Below, piece by piece: positions 55,657-64,000 of a stretch of 64,000 nucleotides of DNA. The number at the start of each line of letters is the position of its first letter. The stretch's first letter is position 1. Under the pieces are notes generated by a model. It was given only the letters and a program-made list of their open reading frames with translations, had not been told where the DNA came from and did no database searches. Source of the DNA: Flavobacterium restrictum (GTDB lineage Bacteria > Bacteroidota > Bacteroidia > Flavobacteriales > Flavobacteriaceae); NCBI RefSeq assembly GCF_007097245.1, contig NZ_VJZT01000012.1, positions 62,001-126,000 of the forward strand, in the 5' to 3' direction. The position numbers were made by a program, and so were the translations under genes.

Positions 55657-55796
55657 TATATTGCTTTTCATCAAAAAAATGAAACTTTAAAATTTATTTG
55701 AATTTTACTTTATGAATTTGTTTTTTATTTTTAACCAACACCTTTTGAATTTAAAAAACTTGAATTTTACTTTTTGAATATTGTCTTTTGAACCAA

Positions 55797-55861
55797 AATC
55801 TTTTGAATTTTAAAATTTGAATTTTGAATTTTGAATTTTGAATTTTGAATTTTGAATTTTG
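55797..55861. repeat. TTTTGAA heptad microsatellite
   Basis: Roughly six consecutive TTTTGAA units (55823-55860) preceded by degenerate ones. It is simple-sequence DNA prone to length change; the minus-strand frame through it (rich in SKFKIQN) is not a gene. Confidence 0.8.
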
Positions 55862-55903
55862 CCTTTTAAACCAACACCTTTTGAATTTAAAAAAATTAGG
55901 CAC

Positions 55904-55931
55904 AAAAAAAAGCCCCTTTACAGCGGCTTCA
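55904..55931 (-). terminator. Intrinsic terminator of the NUDIX regulator gene
   Basis: Read on the minus strand, GAAGCC and GGCTT pair around ten bases and are followed by eight T. It begins about 26 bases after the stop codon at 55958. Confidence 0.75.
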
Positions 55932-55957
55932 TTTATAGTCAAGAATTATAGTCCCTT

Positions 55958-56647
55958 TTATAAATTCAGAACAAAATCATTCAAAAGTTTGGCATCGTAC
56001 TTTTCCTTGTCAAACATATACAGATAGGATCCTTTTCTGGAGGATTGCATGTCTTTCTCATCTAATTTGATGAGGATATCTAACGAATTTATTTTGCTAA
56101 TAAAGTTACGTTTGTCTAATTCCTTACTCAAAATAGCTTCGTATAATTCTAACAATTGACGCATACTGAATTTTTCGGGCAGGAGTTCAAACCCAACTGG
56201 TTTTATAGAGGTACGGTAGCGCAACCTCCTTATGGCGTGACGCAACATGCTATCGTGGTCAAAAATCAATTTTGGAGCATTGGCAACACTAAACCATTGC
56301 GCATGGTAATTTTGAATCAGTTCTGCATTATGATTTTCAATATTGATCAAAGCGAAATACGCCACAGATATGGTTCGCTCCACGGGATCCCTATCGATAT
56401 CACTATAGGCGTGTAATTGCTCCATATAAATGTCCTGCAAACCCGTATACCGATCTAGAATTCTAATGGCAGCCGTATCGAGGACTTCTTCTTTTTTCAA
56501 AAAACCACCTATCAAAGACCATTTTCCTTTTTCGGGTTCAAAATCTCTTTGAATCAAAAGAATTTTCAATCCTTCATGATCAAACCCAAAAATAATACAA
56601 TCTACAGCCAGTAGCACTTTGTCGGCTGAACTATAACTATTTAACAT
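55958..56647 (-). CDS. NUDIX-domain transcriptional regulator of arabinose genes (AraR type)
   Basis: 229 residues. An N-terminal NUDIX domain (about 10-140) has the degenerate box GGFLKKEEVLDTAAIRILDR, missing the catalytic glutamates, and a winged-helix domain follows (FSMRQLLELYEAILSKELDKR). It is paralogous to the regulator at 19604. Divergent from the arabinan SusC operon and with an operator-like site 58 bases upstream of its own start, it probably senses arabinose and autoregulates. The related sites upstream of transketolase and the symporter suggest a dispersed regulon. Confidence 0.88.
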   Translation of the reverse strand: MLNSYSSADKVLLAVDCIIFGFDHEGLKILLIQRDFEPEKGKWSLIGGFLKKEEVLDTAAIRILDRYTGLQDIYMEQLHAYSDIDRDPVERTISVAYFALINIENHNAELIQNYHAQWFSVANAPKLIFDHDSMLRHAIRRLRYRTSIKPVGFELLPEKFSMRQLLELYEAILSKELDKRNFISKINSLDILIKLDEKDMQSSRKGSYLYMFDKEKYDAKLLNDFVLNL

Positions 56648-56704
56648 CTTTTACCTTTATTTTGGTTGTAAATATAATAACTTCTATAAAAGGGACAACT
56701 ATAT

Positions 56705-56726
56705 AATGTAGTTTTTACACTTATTA
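56705..56726. promoter_or_regulatory. Putative arabinose operator upstream of the NUDIX regulator
   Basis: AATGTA, GTTTT, TACACTTATTA; one base different from the transketolase site at 50909-50930. The TGTA and TACA words are inverse around five bases. Confidence 0.7.
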
Positions 56727-57116
56727 TATAGGTAAATCAAAATGAAAACCACTTCCACTTCCCAGCACCTTTTTTGTAAACAAAAAAACAAGAAATACTC
56801 AAATAAATACTCTTATTAAATATAAAACTACTTATTCTAGATGGTTTTAACTAATTTTTATCAGTTTGCTGGTTCGAAAACGTTTGAAATTATAATAAAT
56901 AACAAAATTAGTACTACAAATAACGTTTGCAAAAACAACCCATTCTCCATTTTTTATATGAATTCCCCGATGTAAAACAAAAAATTAATGTTTTTTTAAT
57001 AATTCAAAATATTGTCTTTTTTTTATAAAAACGACTCATATTTTATTTAAAAAACAGTGTTTTAATCAAAAAAAATAGAAAATAATAGCATTTACTAAAA
57101 AAACACCTAATTTTTA

Positions 57117-57140
57117 AATGTTAATTTTACACTTATATTA
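57117..57140. promoter_or_regulatory. Putative arabinose operator upstream of arabinan SusC (distal)
   Basis: AATGTT, five bases, TACACTTATATTA: the same layout with one change in the left half-site and an extra two bases in the right flank. It is 120 bases from the SusC start. Confidence 0.6.
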
Positions 57141-57209
57141 TCAGATGTGTTTTTTTTATTCCTTTTTTTTAGAAGATTAATTTGTTTTTATGGATTTTTT
57201 TTAATTAAA

Positions 57210-57237
57210 TTTACAAATGTAAAACACACACTTATAA
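57210..57237. promoter_or_regulatory. Putative arabinose operator upstream of arabinan SusC (proximal)
   Basis: TTTACAAATGTAAA (57210-57223) is a palindrome of the same TTTACA-N2-TGTAAA form as at 50897-50910 and runs into ACACACTTATAAA. It ends 22 bases before the ATG, where bound protein would block initiation. Confidence 0.6.
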
Positions 57238-57258
57238 ATTAACCTTAATAAAAACAAT

Positions 57259-60200
57259 ATGATAACAACCAAACCATTATTTTTCTATTGTCATTTTTTA
57301 ATTCCAAAAAAAGAATGGCTATTAGCAGTAGTAGTACTACTATTTTCTTCGCATACCGCATTCTCTCAAAATGACAAAACCATTACTGGTGTCGTTACAT
57401 CGGCAACAGACGCTATGCCATTACCCGGTGTTAACGTTGCCGTTAAAGGAACAAAAACAGTTGTCGTAACAGGATTAGATGGAGATTATGCTATTAAAGC
57501 AAACTCAAATGATGTTCTTGTATTTTCATACGTAGGAACAGCCAATCAAGAACTAACAGTTGGAACTAAAACAATAATAAATGTTGCTCTAAAAGACGAC
57601 CAAAACCAACTTAACGAAGTAGTTGTCGTAGGTTACGGAACTCAAAAGAAAGCAGATCTTACTGGATCCGTTAGTGTAGTAAATATGGAAAACGCCAAAA
57701 AGACTGTAACTTACGATGCTGCAAAAATGTTGCAAGGTCAAGTAGCGGGTGTAACCGTGCAATCATCAGGAGAGCCTGGAGGATTTGTGAACATAAAAAT
57801 TAGAGGAATCAACTCCTTTAGTAACAACAATCCTTTATTTGTAATTGACGGAATGATTGTAGACAGTCCTTATGATTTTGCACCTGGCGAAATTGAGTCC
57901 ATGCAAGTATTAAAAGATGCGTCATCGGCAGCTATATATGGTGTTCGTGGAGCAAATGGTGTAATAATCATTACCACAAAAAAAGGAAAGAATGGCAAAT
58001 TTGACATTAAATACCGTTCGCTTATTGGTTTTCAAAATGTTGCCAAAGAATGGTCATTGACTGATAGACTTGGATACCAAAATATTACTAGTGCTGCCGA
58101 AAGAAATGCTGGTTTAGCTAGTATTGCCCCAGGAAATGATCCAAGTAGTCCGTCTTACATCAATAATGTAGATACCAATTGGCAAAAAGAAGCTTTCAAA
58201 ACAGGTGTTATCGAAAACCATGCGTTAACATTTAGTGGTGGTGCCGAAAATTTAGGATACAGCATGAATGTTGATTATTACAAAAATAGCAGTTACTTAA
58301 ACTCACCTCAAGATTACCAACGTTTATCTACGACTTTGAATTTAACAGGTAAAAAAGGAAAATTCAAATACGGTTCAAAAATTGGTTTCACACAATCAGA
58401 CAAAGAAAACTTTAATGAATACAATGCAGGAGAATCGCCAATTAGTGATTTATTAGGCGCAATCCCAACGATGCCCGTTTATGACGCCAACAGATTGGGT
58501 GGATACGGTGGAACAACTAACTTGACACAAAGAGCCATCTCAATGAACGTTATTGGATTCAATAATTTAATTACAAATACAGGAAAAAGAAACCGTTTCA
58601 TTGGAAATATCTGGGGAGAACTAGAAATTGTAAAAGGATTAAAATATAAAATTGATGCCAGTTTTGACCGTTTAGATTGGCAAAACCGAAAATTTGTACC
58701 ACCAAGTGATTTAGGTTGGTATTATATTACAACTAATGACGAAGCGTCATTAGATGTGTCAACTGGAAATCAATCTAGAACTTTCTTGAACAACTTACTT
58801 ACCTATGAAATTACAATTAACAAACATAAAATTGATGCTTTAGTAGGTAGTGTTCAAGAACGTAGCGACTATTACAACCATTGGTCAAGAGGAGTTGGGT
58901 ATACACCTGGCGAAATTAGCCACATTGAATATGCTGATGCAACAAGTGCTGGAGAATACGAAAACACGATTACAGGTATGTCTTATCTAAGCCGTATTAA
59001 TTATTCGTATGATGACCGCTATTTAGTACAAGGAAACTTTAGACAAGATAAAACATCACTTTTTAGTCCAGAAAACAATACAGGAAATTTCTACTCTTTC
59101 TCTGGTGCATGGAAAATTTCCAATGAAAAATTTATTCATTTACCAAAATGGATTAACACTGCTAAATTAAGAGCTGGTTATGGTGTATTAGGTAACAATA
59201 CCATAGGAACTTATGCCTATTCGCCTACCATAAATGGTTTTGCTGGATATGATTTCAATAACGTTTTAGCTCCAGGAACAACAGTAGTAAGTGCTATTGA
59301 TCCTAATGTACACTGGGAAGAAACTAGAACAACTAACGTTGCCCTTGAATTAGGAATGCTTGACAATGATTTACAATTTACAGCAGAGTATTACATAAAA
59401 AAATCAACCGATTTATTAATTGGAGTTCCATTACCTTACTCAACAGGTGCATATCCTGCAAGTGTTACTACTAATGCTGGTGCAGTTCAAAATACTGGAT
59501 TGGAGTTTTCAACAACGTACAACAACAATCACCATGCTTTTAAATACAGCATTTCAGCAAATTTAGGAACTTTAAAAAATAAAGTAACCCAAATTGGACT
59601 TAACGGAAACCCAATTTATGGTGCCGCTTCAAAAACAGAAGTTGGCAGATCAATAGGTGAAATTTATGCTTACGAAACCGATGGAATTTTTCAAAATGCA
59701 GCCGAATTAGCAGCAGCTCCAACTCAAACCAATGCAGGTGTGGGAGATATTCGTTTTAAAGATGTGAATGGTGATGGAAAAATAAGTGATTTAGATAGAA
59801 CGTATCAAGGAATTACAATCCCTAAATACAGCTACGGATTTAACTTTAACGGTTCCTACAAAAACTGGGATTTCTCCATGTTTTGGCAAGGTGCTGGGGG
59901 TAACAAAGTGTTCAATGCCATGTATCGTAACTTAATGGCTGGACAATACGGCAACCATAGTACCGATGAACTTAATTACTGGACGCCTACAAACACCAAT
60001 ACTAATGTGCCACGTCCTATTATTGGTGATCCTAATGCCAACGCAAGAGACTCTAACCGATTTATTGAAAGTGGTAATTATATCAAATTACAAACTATGG
60101 AAATTGGATACGAAATTCCAGTTCCTGAAGCGAGTTTTATTAAAAAAGCAAAAGTATTTGTTAATGGACAAAATCTATTAATCATTAGTAAATACAAAGG

Positions 60201-60309
60201 ATATGACCCTGATTTTAATAGCAACGACGGATTATTCTCAAGAGGATATGACGGAGGTTCATTCCCTAATCCTAGAACTTTCTCTTTAGGACTTGAAGTA
60301 AATTTTTAA
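57259..60309 (+). CDS. SusC/RagA TonB-linked outer-membrane transporter (arabinan)
   Basis: 1016 residues. A longer-than-usual signal region (about 1-36, hydrophobic core LLAVVVLLFSS), CarboxypepD_reg-like domain (ITGVVTSATDAMPLPGVNV), plug with VVVGYGTQKKADLTGSVS and KIRGINSFSNNNPLFVIDG, and a barrel ending LGLEVNF. It would import arabino-oligosaccharides. It is the first gene of the arabinan operon and is followed by susD after 30 bases. Operator-like motifs lie just upstream. Confidence 0.96.
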   Translation: MITTKPLFFYCHFLIPKKEWLLAVVVLLFSSHTAFSQNDKTITGVVTSATDAMPLPGVNVAVKGTKTVVVTGLDGDYAIKANSNDVLVFSYVGTANQELTVGTKTIINVALKDDQNQLNEVVVVGYGTQKKADLTGSVSVVNMENAKKTVTYDAAKMLQGQVAGVTVQSSGEPGGFVNIKIRGINSFSNNNPLFVIDGMIVDSPYDFAPGEIESMQVLKDASSAAIYGVRGANGVIIITTKKGKNGKFDIKYRSLIGFQNVAKEWSLTDRLGYQNITSAAERNAGLASIAPGNDPSSPSYINNVDTNWQKEAFKTGVIENHALTFSGGAENLGYSMNVDYYKNSSYLNSPQDYQRLSTTLNLTGKKGKFKYGSKIGFTQSDKENFNEYNAGESPISDLLGAIPTMPVYDANRLGGYGGTTNLTQRAISMNVIGFNNLITNTGKRNRFIGNIWGELEIVKGLKYKIDASFDRLDWQNRKFVPPSDLGWYYITTNDEASLDVSTGNQSRTFLNNLLTYEITINKHKIDALVGSVQERSDYYNHWSRGVGYTPGEISHIEYADATSAGEYENTITGMSYLSRINYSYDDRYLVQGNFRQDKTSLFSPENNTGNFYSFSGAWKISNEKFIHLPKWINTAKLRAGYGVLGNNTIGTYAYSPTINGFAGYDFNNVLAPGTTVVSAIDPNVHWEETRTTNVALELGMLDNDLQFTAEYYIKKSTDLLIGVPLPYSTGAYPASVTTNAGAVQNTGLEFSTTYNNNHHAFKYSISANLGTLKNKVTQIGLNGNPIYGAASKTEVGRSIGEIYAYETDGIFQNAAELAAAPTQTNAGVGDIRFKDVNGDGKISDLDRTYQGITIPKYSYGFNFNGSYKNWDFSMFWQGAGGNKVFNAMYRNLMAGQYGNHSTDELNYWTPTNTNTNVPRPIIGDPNANARDSNRFIESGNYIKLQTMEIGYEIPVPEASFIKKAKVFVNGQNLLIISKYKGYDPDFNSNDGLFSRGYDGGSFPNPRTFSLGLEVNF

Positions 60310-60339
60310 AATTAGTAAACCAATTAAAAACGAATCAAA

Positions 60340-61899
60340 ATGAAATATAAAATATTTAAATATATAGCTGGTTGCTTTTCACTGGCGATTGTAACAACCA
60401 GTTGCGTTAACAATGAAGATTTACTTCAAGTTGATCCTAATGTAGCAACAGCTGACTCATTCTGGAAAACAGATCAGGACGCTATCGAAGGAGTAAACGC
60501 AGCTTACGGAAGTTTACTTACAGATGGTACGTACATGCGAAGCACACCTTTGTTATTGGACTTAAAAGGCGATGACACTAGAAGTAACAGCCCGTGGGAC
60601 GCTATGTACAATGTAGGTCGTTTTAACTCCAATGTTTCCAACTCGGCTATTTATGGCTGGGCTTATGAAACCTATTACCAAGGAATTTATCGTGCCAATC
60701 AAGTACTTACCAATGTACCAAAAATTGAAATGACCGATGCTGCTCTTAAAAGTAGAATTTTGGGCCAAGCCTATTTCTTGAGAGGATTGTATTTGTTTCA
60801 TGCCGTAAACATGTTCAAAAGCGTGCCTTTGCCTACTGAAATAGCTGTTTACTACCCCCAAAAAACAAACGAAGAAGGTTGGGCTCAAGTAATTGCTGAT
60901 TTCAAAGCAGCTGCGGACTTGCTTCCTGCCTCTTACACATCCGTAACTGGTTTAGACGCTGGACAAAAAGGACGTGCTACCAAAGGTGCTGCACTTGGCT
61001 ATTTAGGAAAAGCGTACTTATTTACCAAAGATTTTGAAAAAGCCAAAACAACTTTCAAACAAGTTATTGATTTGGGCGTTTACTCTTTAGTAGCTAATTA
61101 TCGGGACAACTTTACGGATACTAACGAAAACAATTCGGAATCTCTTTTCGAAGTACAATTTAGTAGAGCCGCAGGTGGGGTAGATTTAGGTTGGGGTGGT
61201 GCACCAGCATCCGGTTGGGGAAAAACTTCAGCACGTGCTATTACCTATGCGCCAAGAGCTTTTGGATGGACAGATGTACAACCAACCTGGACATTATACA
61301 ATGAATTTCACGACGAGTTAACCACTTCAGGTGCTGTAGATCCTCGTTTAGATGCCACTATGTTTTACAACAAACCGGGTGTGAAATTATACGGACAAGA
61401 TTTTGCTACTTTTTATGCTAAAAATGCGGGAGATTTGAATGATTTATTTTGTAGAAAATATGAAAATTCAGATGGAAATTACGCAAACGAATACGATTGG
61501 CGTTCTGGAATCAACGAGCGTTTGTTGCGTTATTCAGATGTGTTGTTAATGTATGCCGAATGTTTGAACGAAACTGGCGACACGCCTGGTGCCTATACCT
61601 ACATTCAAATGGTACGAAGCAGAGTGGGCTTGCCTAACTTAAGCACTGCAAAACCTGGAATGAATCAAGTTGCTATGAGAGAACAAATAGGTCACGAAAG
61701 ATTTTTGGAGTTCCCACTAGAAGGGCACCGTTTTGACGACATACGTCGTTGGGGATGGTTGCAAAACTCAACAAAATTAGCTTGGTTAAAATCAAGAGAT
61801 GTTGAGTTTAACTCGTATGCTACAGGAAGAGAATTTTTCCCAATCCCACAATTGGAAATGGATAACAATCCAGGAACCGTTCAAAATGATGGGTATTAA
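60340..61899 (+). CDS. SusD/RagB-family glycan-binding lipoprotein (arabinan)
   Basis: 519 residues with a lipoprotein signal (LAIVTTSCVNNEDLL, Cys near 22). DQDAIEGVNAAYGSL, YFLRGLYLFHAVNMF, RYSDVLLMYAECLNETG and the C-terminal LEFPLEGHRFDDIRRWGW with FFPIPQLEM are SusD hallmarks. Partner of the SusC gene just upstream; binds arabinan or arabino-oligosaccharides at the outer membrane (substrate from context). Confidence 0.95.
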   Translation: MKYKIFKYIAGCFSLAIVTTSCVNNEDLLQVDPNVATADSFWKTDQDAIEGVNAAYGSLLTDGTYMRSTPLLLDLKGDDTRSNSPWDAMYNVGRFNSNVSNSAIYGWAYETYYQGIYRANQVLTNVPKIEMTDAALKSRILGQAYFLRGLYLFHAVNMFKSVPLPTEIAVYYPQKTNEEGWAQVIADFKAAADLLPASYTSVTGLDAGQKGRATKGAALGYLGKAYLFTKDFEKAKTTFKQVIDLGVYSLVANYRDNFTDTNENNSESLFEVQFSRAAGGVDLGWGGAPASGWGKTSARAITYAPRAFGWTDVQPTWTLYNEFHDELTTSGAVDPRLDATMFYNKPGVKLYGQDFATFYAKNAGDLNDLFCRKYENSDGNYANEYDWRSGINERLLRYSDVLLMYAECLNETGDTPGAYTYIQMVRSRVGLPNLSTAKPGMNQVAMREQIGHERFLEFPLEGHRFDDIRRWGWLQNSTKLAWLKSRDVEFNSYATGREFFPIPQLEMDNNPGTVQNDGY

Positions 61900-61924
61900 A
61901 ATTTAGTTGATTTAGTTAAGTTTT

Positions 61925-61965
61925 AAAATCATGTGGCAACCATAATAAGGAGGCTACATGATTTT
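61925..61965 (+). promoter_or_regulatory. Intra-operon hairpin between SusD and GH43
   Basis: AAAATCATGTGGC (61925-61937) pairs with GCTACATGATTTT (61953-61965), 12 of 13 positions, around 15 bases, 26 bases after the susD stop. It sits at the same kind of junction as the hairpin at 10568-10603 and could attenuate read-through from SusCD into the enzyme genes. Confidence 0.6.
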
Positions 61966-62022
61966 ATTCCTTAAAACAGAAACAAAAATTATCTAAAAAA
62001 TACTATTTATACTTTTTCAACT

Positions 62023-63024
62023 ATGATAAAATCAAAAAAAATAGCCGCTCTACTCCTGTTGGGTCTAGTGGTAACAAACTGCCAAAAAGACGATGTTCAA
62101 ACCGAAGTTATTGCTACGACACCAGTAACTCAATCCAGTAGTTTAACTGCCAAAACAGTTGCGGGAACTGTAGCTTCACACGACCCAAGTACAATTGTAA
62201 AAAGCGGCGTAAACTATTATGTATTTACAACGGGAGACAATATTCCTATGACCTATTCCACAAATTTAATAAATTGGTCTTGGGGAACATCCGTATTCAG
62301 CAGCACACCGAGCTGGATAACGAGTTATGTTTCTGGTTTTACTAAAACATATTGGGCACCAGATGTGGCTTGGTTCAACAATAGATGGAATATGTATTAT
62401 TCTTGTTCTACGTTTGGGTCTGCTAGCTCGGCAATTGGGTTGGTTACTGCTCCTTCTATATCGCAAAGCGCAGGAACTACTTGGACGGATAGAGGTGTTG
62501 TCGCATCCTCATCAACATCGTCAGATGTAAATGCAATTGACCCGTCTATTCTGGTGGACGGTAGCAATGTCTATATGGCATACGGATCCTTTCATGCAGG
62601 AATTGGTGTGATACAAATTAACGCTTCAACGGGTAAAACAATAGGTAGCAAAACAATTGTGGCAGGTGGTAGCAGTGCCAGTTGGGAAGCACCTTGTTTA
62701 ATTAAAGAAGGAAGTTATTACTATATGTTTGCCAATCGTGGAGCTTGTTGCCAAGGGGTAAACAGCACCTACTATATTGTAGTAGGGCGTTCCACAAGCC
62801 CATTTGGCCCATTTGTAGATAAAAGTGGCGTGGCATTGACAGCAGGTGGTGGTACAACCGTCTTGAAAACGACTGGGAACTACATAGGCCCAGGTCATAT
62901 TTCTAGAATTGTAGGAACTCAAAAAGGATCTGTTCATTATTATGATGGTGCCGATAGTGGCAATCCTAAACTAGAAATAGTTAACTTTACATGGTCAAGT
63001 GGTTGGCCAACTATTGCTTATTAA
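62023..63024 (+). CDS. GH43 endo-1,5-alpha-L-arabinanase, lipoprotein
   Basis: 333 residues with a lipoprotein signal (LLLLGLVVTNCQKDD, Cys20). Five-bladed propeller with the three catalytic acids in place: Asp54 in ASHDPSTI (base), Asp173 in AIDPSIL (pKa modulator) and Glu222 in SWEAPCL (acid); GPGHIS carries the conserved His. The pattern fits the endo-arabinanase subgroups of GH43. Anchored in a membrane, probably facing the outside, it would shorten arabinan for the SusC/D pair. It precedes the GH51 exo-enzyme. Confidence 0.92.
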   Translation: MIKSKKIAALLLLGLVVTNCQKDDVQTEVIATTPVTQSSSLTAKTVAGTVASHDPSTIVKSGVNYYVFTTGDNIPMTYSTNLINWSWGTSVFSSTPSWITSYVSGFTKTYWAPDVAWFNNRWNMYYSCSTFGSASSAIGLVTAPSISQSAGTTWTDRGVVASSSTSSDVNAIDPSILVDGSNVYMAYGSFHAGIGVIQINASTGKTIGSKTIVAGGSSASWEAPCLIKEGSYYYMFANRGACCQGVNSTYYIVVGRSTSPFGPFVDKSGVALTAGGGTTVLKTTGNYIGPGHISRIVGTQKGSVHYYDGADSGNPKLEIVNFTWSSGWPTIAY

Positions 63025-63035
63025 AAAAAATATTT

Positions 63036-63060
63036 TGAGGGATTCTAAAAAAATCCCTCA
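63036..63060 (+). promoter_or_regulatory. Hairpin between GH43 and GH51
   Basis: TGAGGGATT (63036-63044) pairs exactly with AATCCCTCA (63052-63060) around seven bases, between the GH43 stop and the GH51 start (19 bases to the ATG). No T-run follows, so a stability or attenuation element is likelier than a full terminator. Confidence 0.55.
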
Positions 63061-63078
63061 TTATTAATTAAAATCAAC

Positions 63079-64000
63079 ATGAAAAAAATTGCATTACTAT
63101 TATTTATTTTAACTTTTTGCAGTCAAAATAGCTTTGCGCAAAAAGAAACGACAGTGCTTACCATAAAAAATACACCAAACGCACCTACAATCAATAAAAA
63201 CATCTACGGTCATTTTGCCGAGCATTTGGGACGTTGCATTTATGGTGGTTTTTTTGTGGGTGATACATCCAAGATACCCAATACAGCTGGAGTTCGTAAC
63301 GATATTATAGATGCTCTAAAGAAATTAAAAATCCCTAATCTACGCTGGCCAGGCGGCTGTTTTGCCGATACCTACCACTGGAAAGACGGAATTGGTCCTA
63401 AAGAAAACCGCCCAACAATAGTAAATCAATGGTGGGGCGGCGTTACCGAAGACAACAGTTTTGGAACCCACGATTTCTTAAACTTATGCGAACTACTGGG
63501 TACAGAGCCTTATTTAGCTGGAAACATGGGCAGTGGGACGGTTCAAGAATTAGCAGACTGGGTTCAATACGTAAATTTTGGAGGAAAAAGTCCAATGAGC
63601 GATTTGCGTGTAAAAAACGGCAAAAAAGAACCATGGAAAGTAAAAATATGGGGAGTTGGTAACGAAGCCTGGGGATGTGGTGGTAACATGACTGCCGATT
63701 ATTATGCTGGCGAATACCGCAAATATGCCACATTCATGTCCGATTGGTCTAACACGGGAGGCTTGATGCGTGTAGCTTCAGGAGCCAATAGCACAGATTA
63801 CAACTGGACCGAAACCTTGATGAAAAACATACCAGCAAACATGCTTGGCGGAGTTGCTCTGCATCATTATTCCGTAATTGATTGGAACAAAAAAGGAGAT
63901 GCCGTTGATTTTACAGAAGAAATTTATTTCAAAACAATGCAACAAGCATTAAAAATGGAGGAACTGGTTACCAAACATTCCGCCATTATGGACAAATACG
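63079..64000 (+). CDS. GH51 alpha-L-arabinofuranosidase (C-terminus cut by window edge)
   Basis: The frame starts at the ATG at 63079 with a signal peptide (about 1-21) and continues past the right edge; 307 codons are present. INKNIYGHFAEHLGRCIYGG, LRWPGGCFADTYHWKDGIGP and WGVGNEAWGCGGNM (acid/base Glu196) are GH51 signatures, followed by LHHYSVID. The nucleophile Glu and the C-terminal sandwich lie outside the window. It would release arabinose from arabino-oligosaccharides, completing the arabinan pathway. Confidence 0.95.
   Translation, partial: MKKIALLLFILTFCSQNSFAQKETTVLTIKNTPNAPTINKNIYGHFAEHLGRCIYGGFFVGDTSKIPNTAGVRNDIIDALKKLKIPNLRWPGGCFADTYHWKDGIGPKENRPTIVNQWWGGVTEDNSFGTHDFLNLCELLGTEPYLAGNMGSGTVQELADWVQYVNFGGKSPMSDLRVKNGKKEPWKVKIWGVGNEAWGCGGNMTADYYAGEYRKYATFMSDWSNTGGLMRVASGANSTDYNWTETLMKNIPANMLGGVALHHYSVIDWNKKGDAVDFTEEIYFKTMQQALKMEELVTKHSAIMDKY

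Larger units (their letters stand above)
55535..55957. other. AT-rich intergenic region with simple repeats
   Basis: 423 bases between two minus-strand genes. It contains the promoter of the T9SS protein, the TACCAG pair, then low-complexity T/A sequence (55735-55900) including about six heptads of TTTTGAA and two near-identical copies of CCAACACCTTTTGAATTTAA (about 55737 and 55871). The terminator of the NUDIX gene is at the right end. Confidence 0.7.
56648..57258. other. Divergent control region between the arabinose regulator and SusC
   Basis: 611 bases, extremely AT-rich, without a gene. It holds three operator-like sites (56705-56726, 57117-57140, 57210-57237). A near match to the -7 element (TTAATTTG, about 57177-57184) lies between the last two. 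The length and the multiple sites suggest complex control of the arabinan operon. Confidence 0.7.

Noticed and set aside
55751..55942. 63-residue minus-strand frame with repeated SKFKIQN
   Set aside because: Translation of the TTTTGAA microsatellite, ending in the NUDIX terminator region.

Overview
The window looks like chromosome of a Flavobacterium-type member of the Bacteroidota. Evidence: AT-rich DNA, five-gene SusC/SusD polysaccharide-utilisation logic, several proteins ending in type IX secretion (T9SS) sorting domains, sequences matching the Bacteroidota -7 promoter element TAnnTTTG, and families of intergenic palindromes. I see no rRNA, tRNA, CRISPR array, transposase or integrase.

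Region 1 (1-22.8 kb) is a xyloglucan-type utilisation locus read on the minus strand: xylulokinase and xylose isomerase, SusC, SusD and a surface glycan-binding lipoprotein, then GH2 beta-galactosidase, GH31 alpha-xylosidase, GH97, GH3 beta-glucosidase and a GDSL/sialate-acetylesterase-type esterase that runs off the left edge. A NUDIX-type sensor/regulator lies divergent from the operon, and a secreted GH74 endo-xyloglucanase is transcribed separately. A nearly identical 25-bp imperfect palindrome precedes both xylB and the GH74 gene and is the likely operator of that regulator. Together these genes would cut xyloglucan outside the cell, import the oligosaccharides, strip galactose, xylose and glucose in the periplasm, and feed xylose into xylulose 5-phosphate.

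Region 2 (23.1-38.9 kb) is an accessory block: a Y-family polymerase gene (umuC-like) and, 14 kb away, a umuD-like gene, with a Crp/Fnr-type regulator, a 3959-residue secreted repeat protein and a 68-residue membrane protein in between. The giant protein carries exactly 28 calcium-site FG-GAP repeats in four sets of seven, which reads as four seven-bladed propellers, alternating with IPT/TIG and cadherin-like sandwich domains and two copies of an arabinofuranosidase-B-like lectin fold. Both ends of the block carry the same intergenic repeat joined to the same gene 3' end.

Region 3 (38.9-50.6 kb) handles beta-1,4-galactan and galactose: galM, two GH53 endo-galactanases (one with a T9SS tail, one without), GH2 beta-galactosidase, galK, galT, an SSS-family sodium/sugar symporter, and a divergent GntR-type regulator. 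Region 4 (51.0-54.2 kb) has transketolase and a small transaldolase. Region 5 (54.2 kb to the right edge) is an arabinan locus: NUDIX-type regulator, SusC, SusD, GH43 endo-arabinanase and a GH51 arabinofuranosidase cut by the window edge, plus a T9SS protein of unknown role.

A shared operator-like motif (AATGTA, five bases, TACACTTATTA) precedes the symporter, transketolase, the arabinan regulator and the arabinan SusC gene, so the regulator next to the arabinan locus probably controls a dispersed arabinose regulon that includes the symporter sitting beside galTK. Overall the window is a plant-cell-wall hemicellulose/pectin side-chain island (xyloglucan, galactan, arabinan) with the pentose pathway to match.
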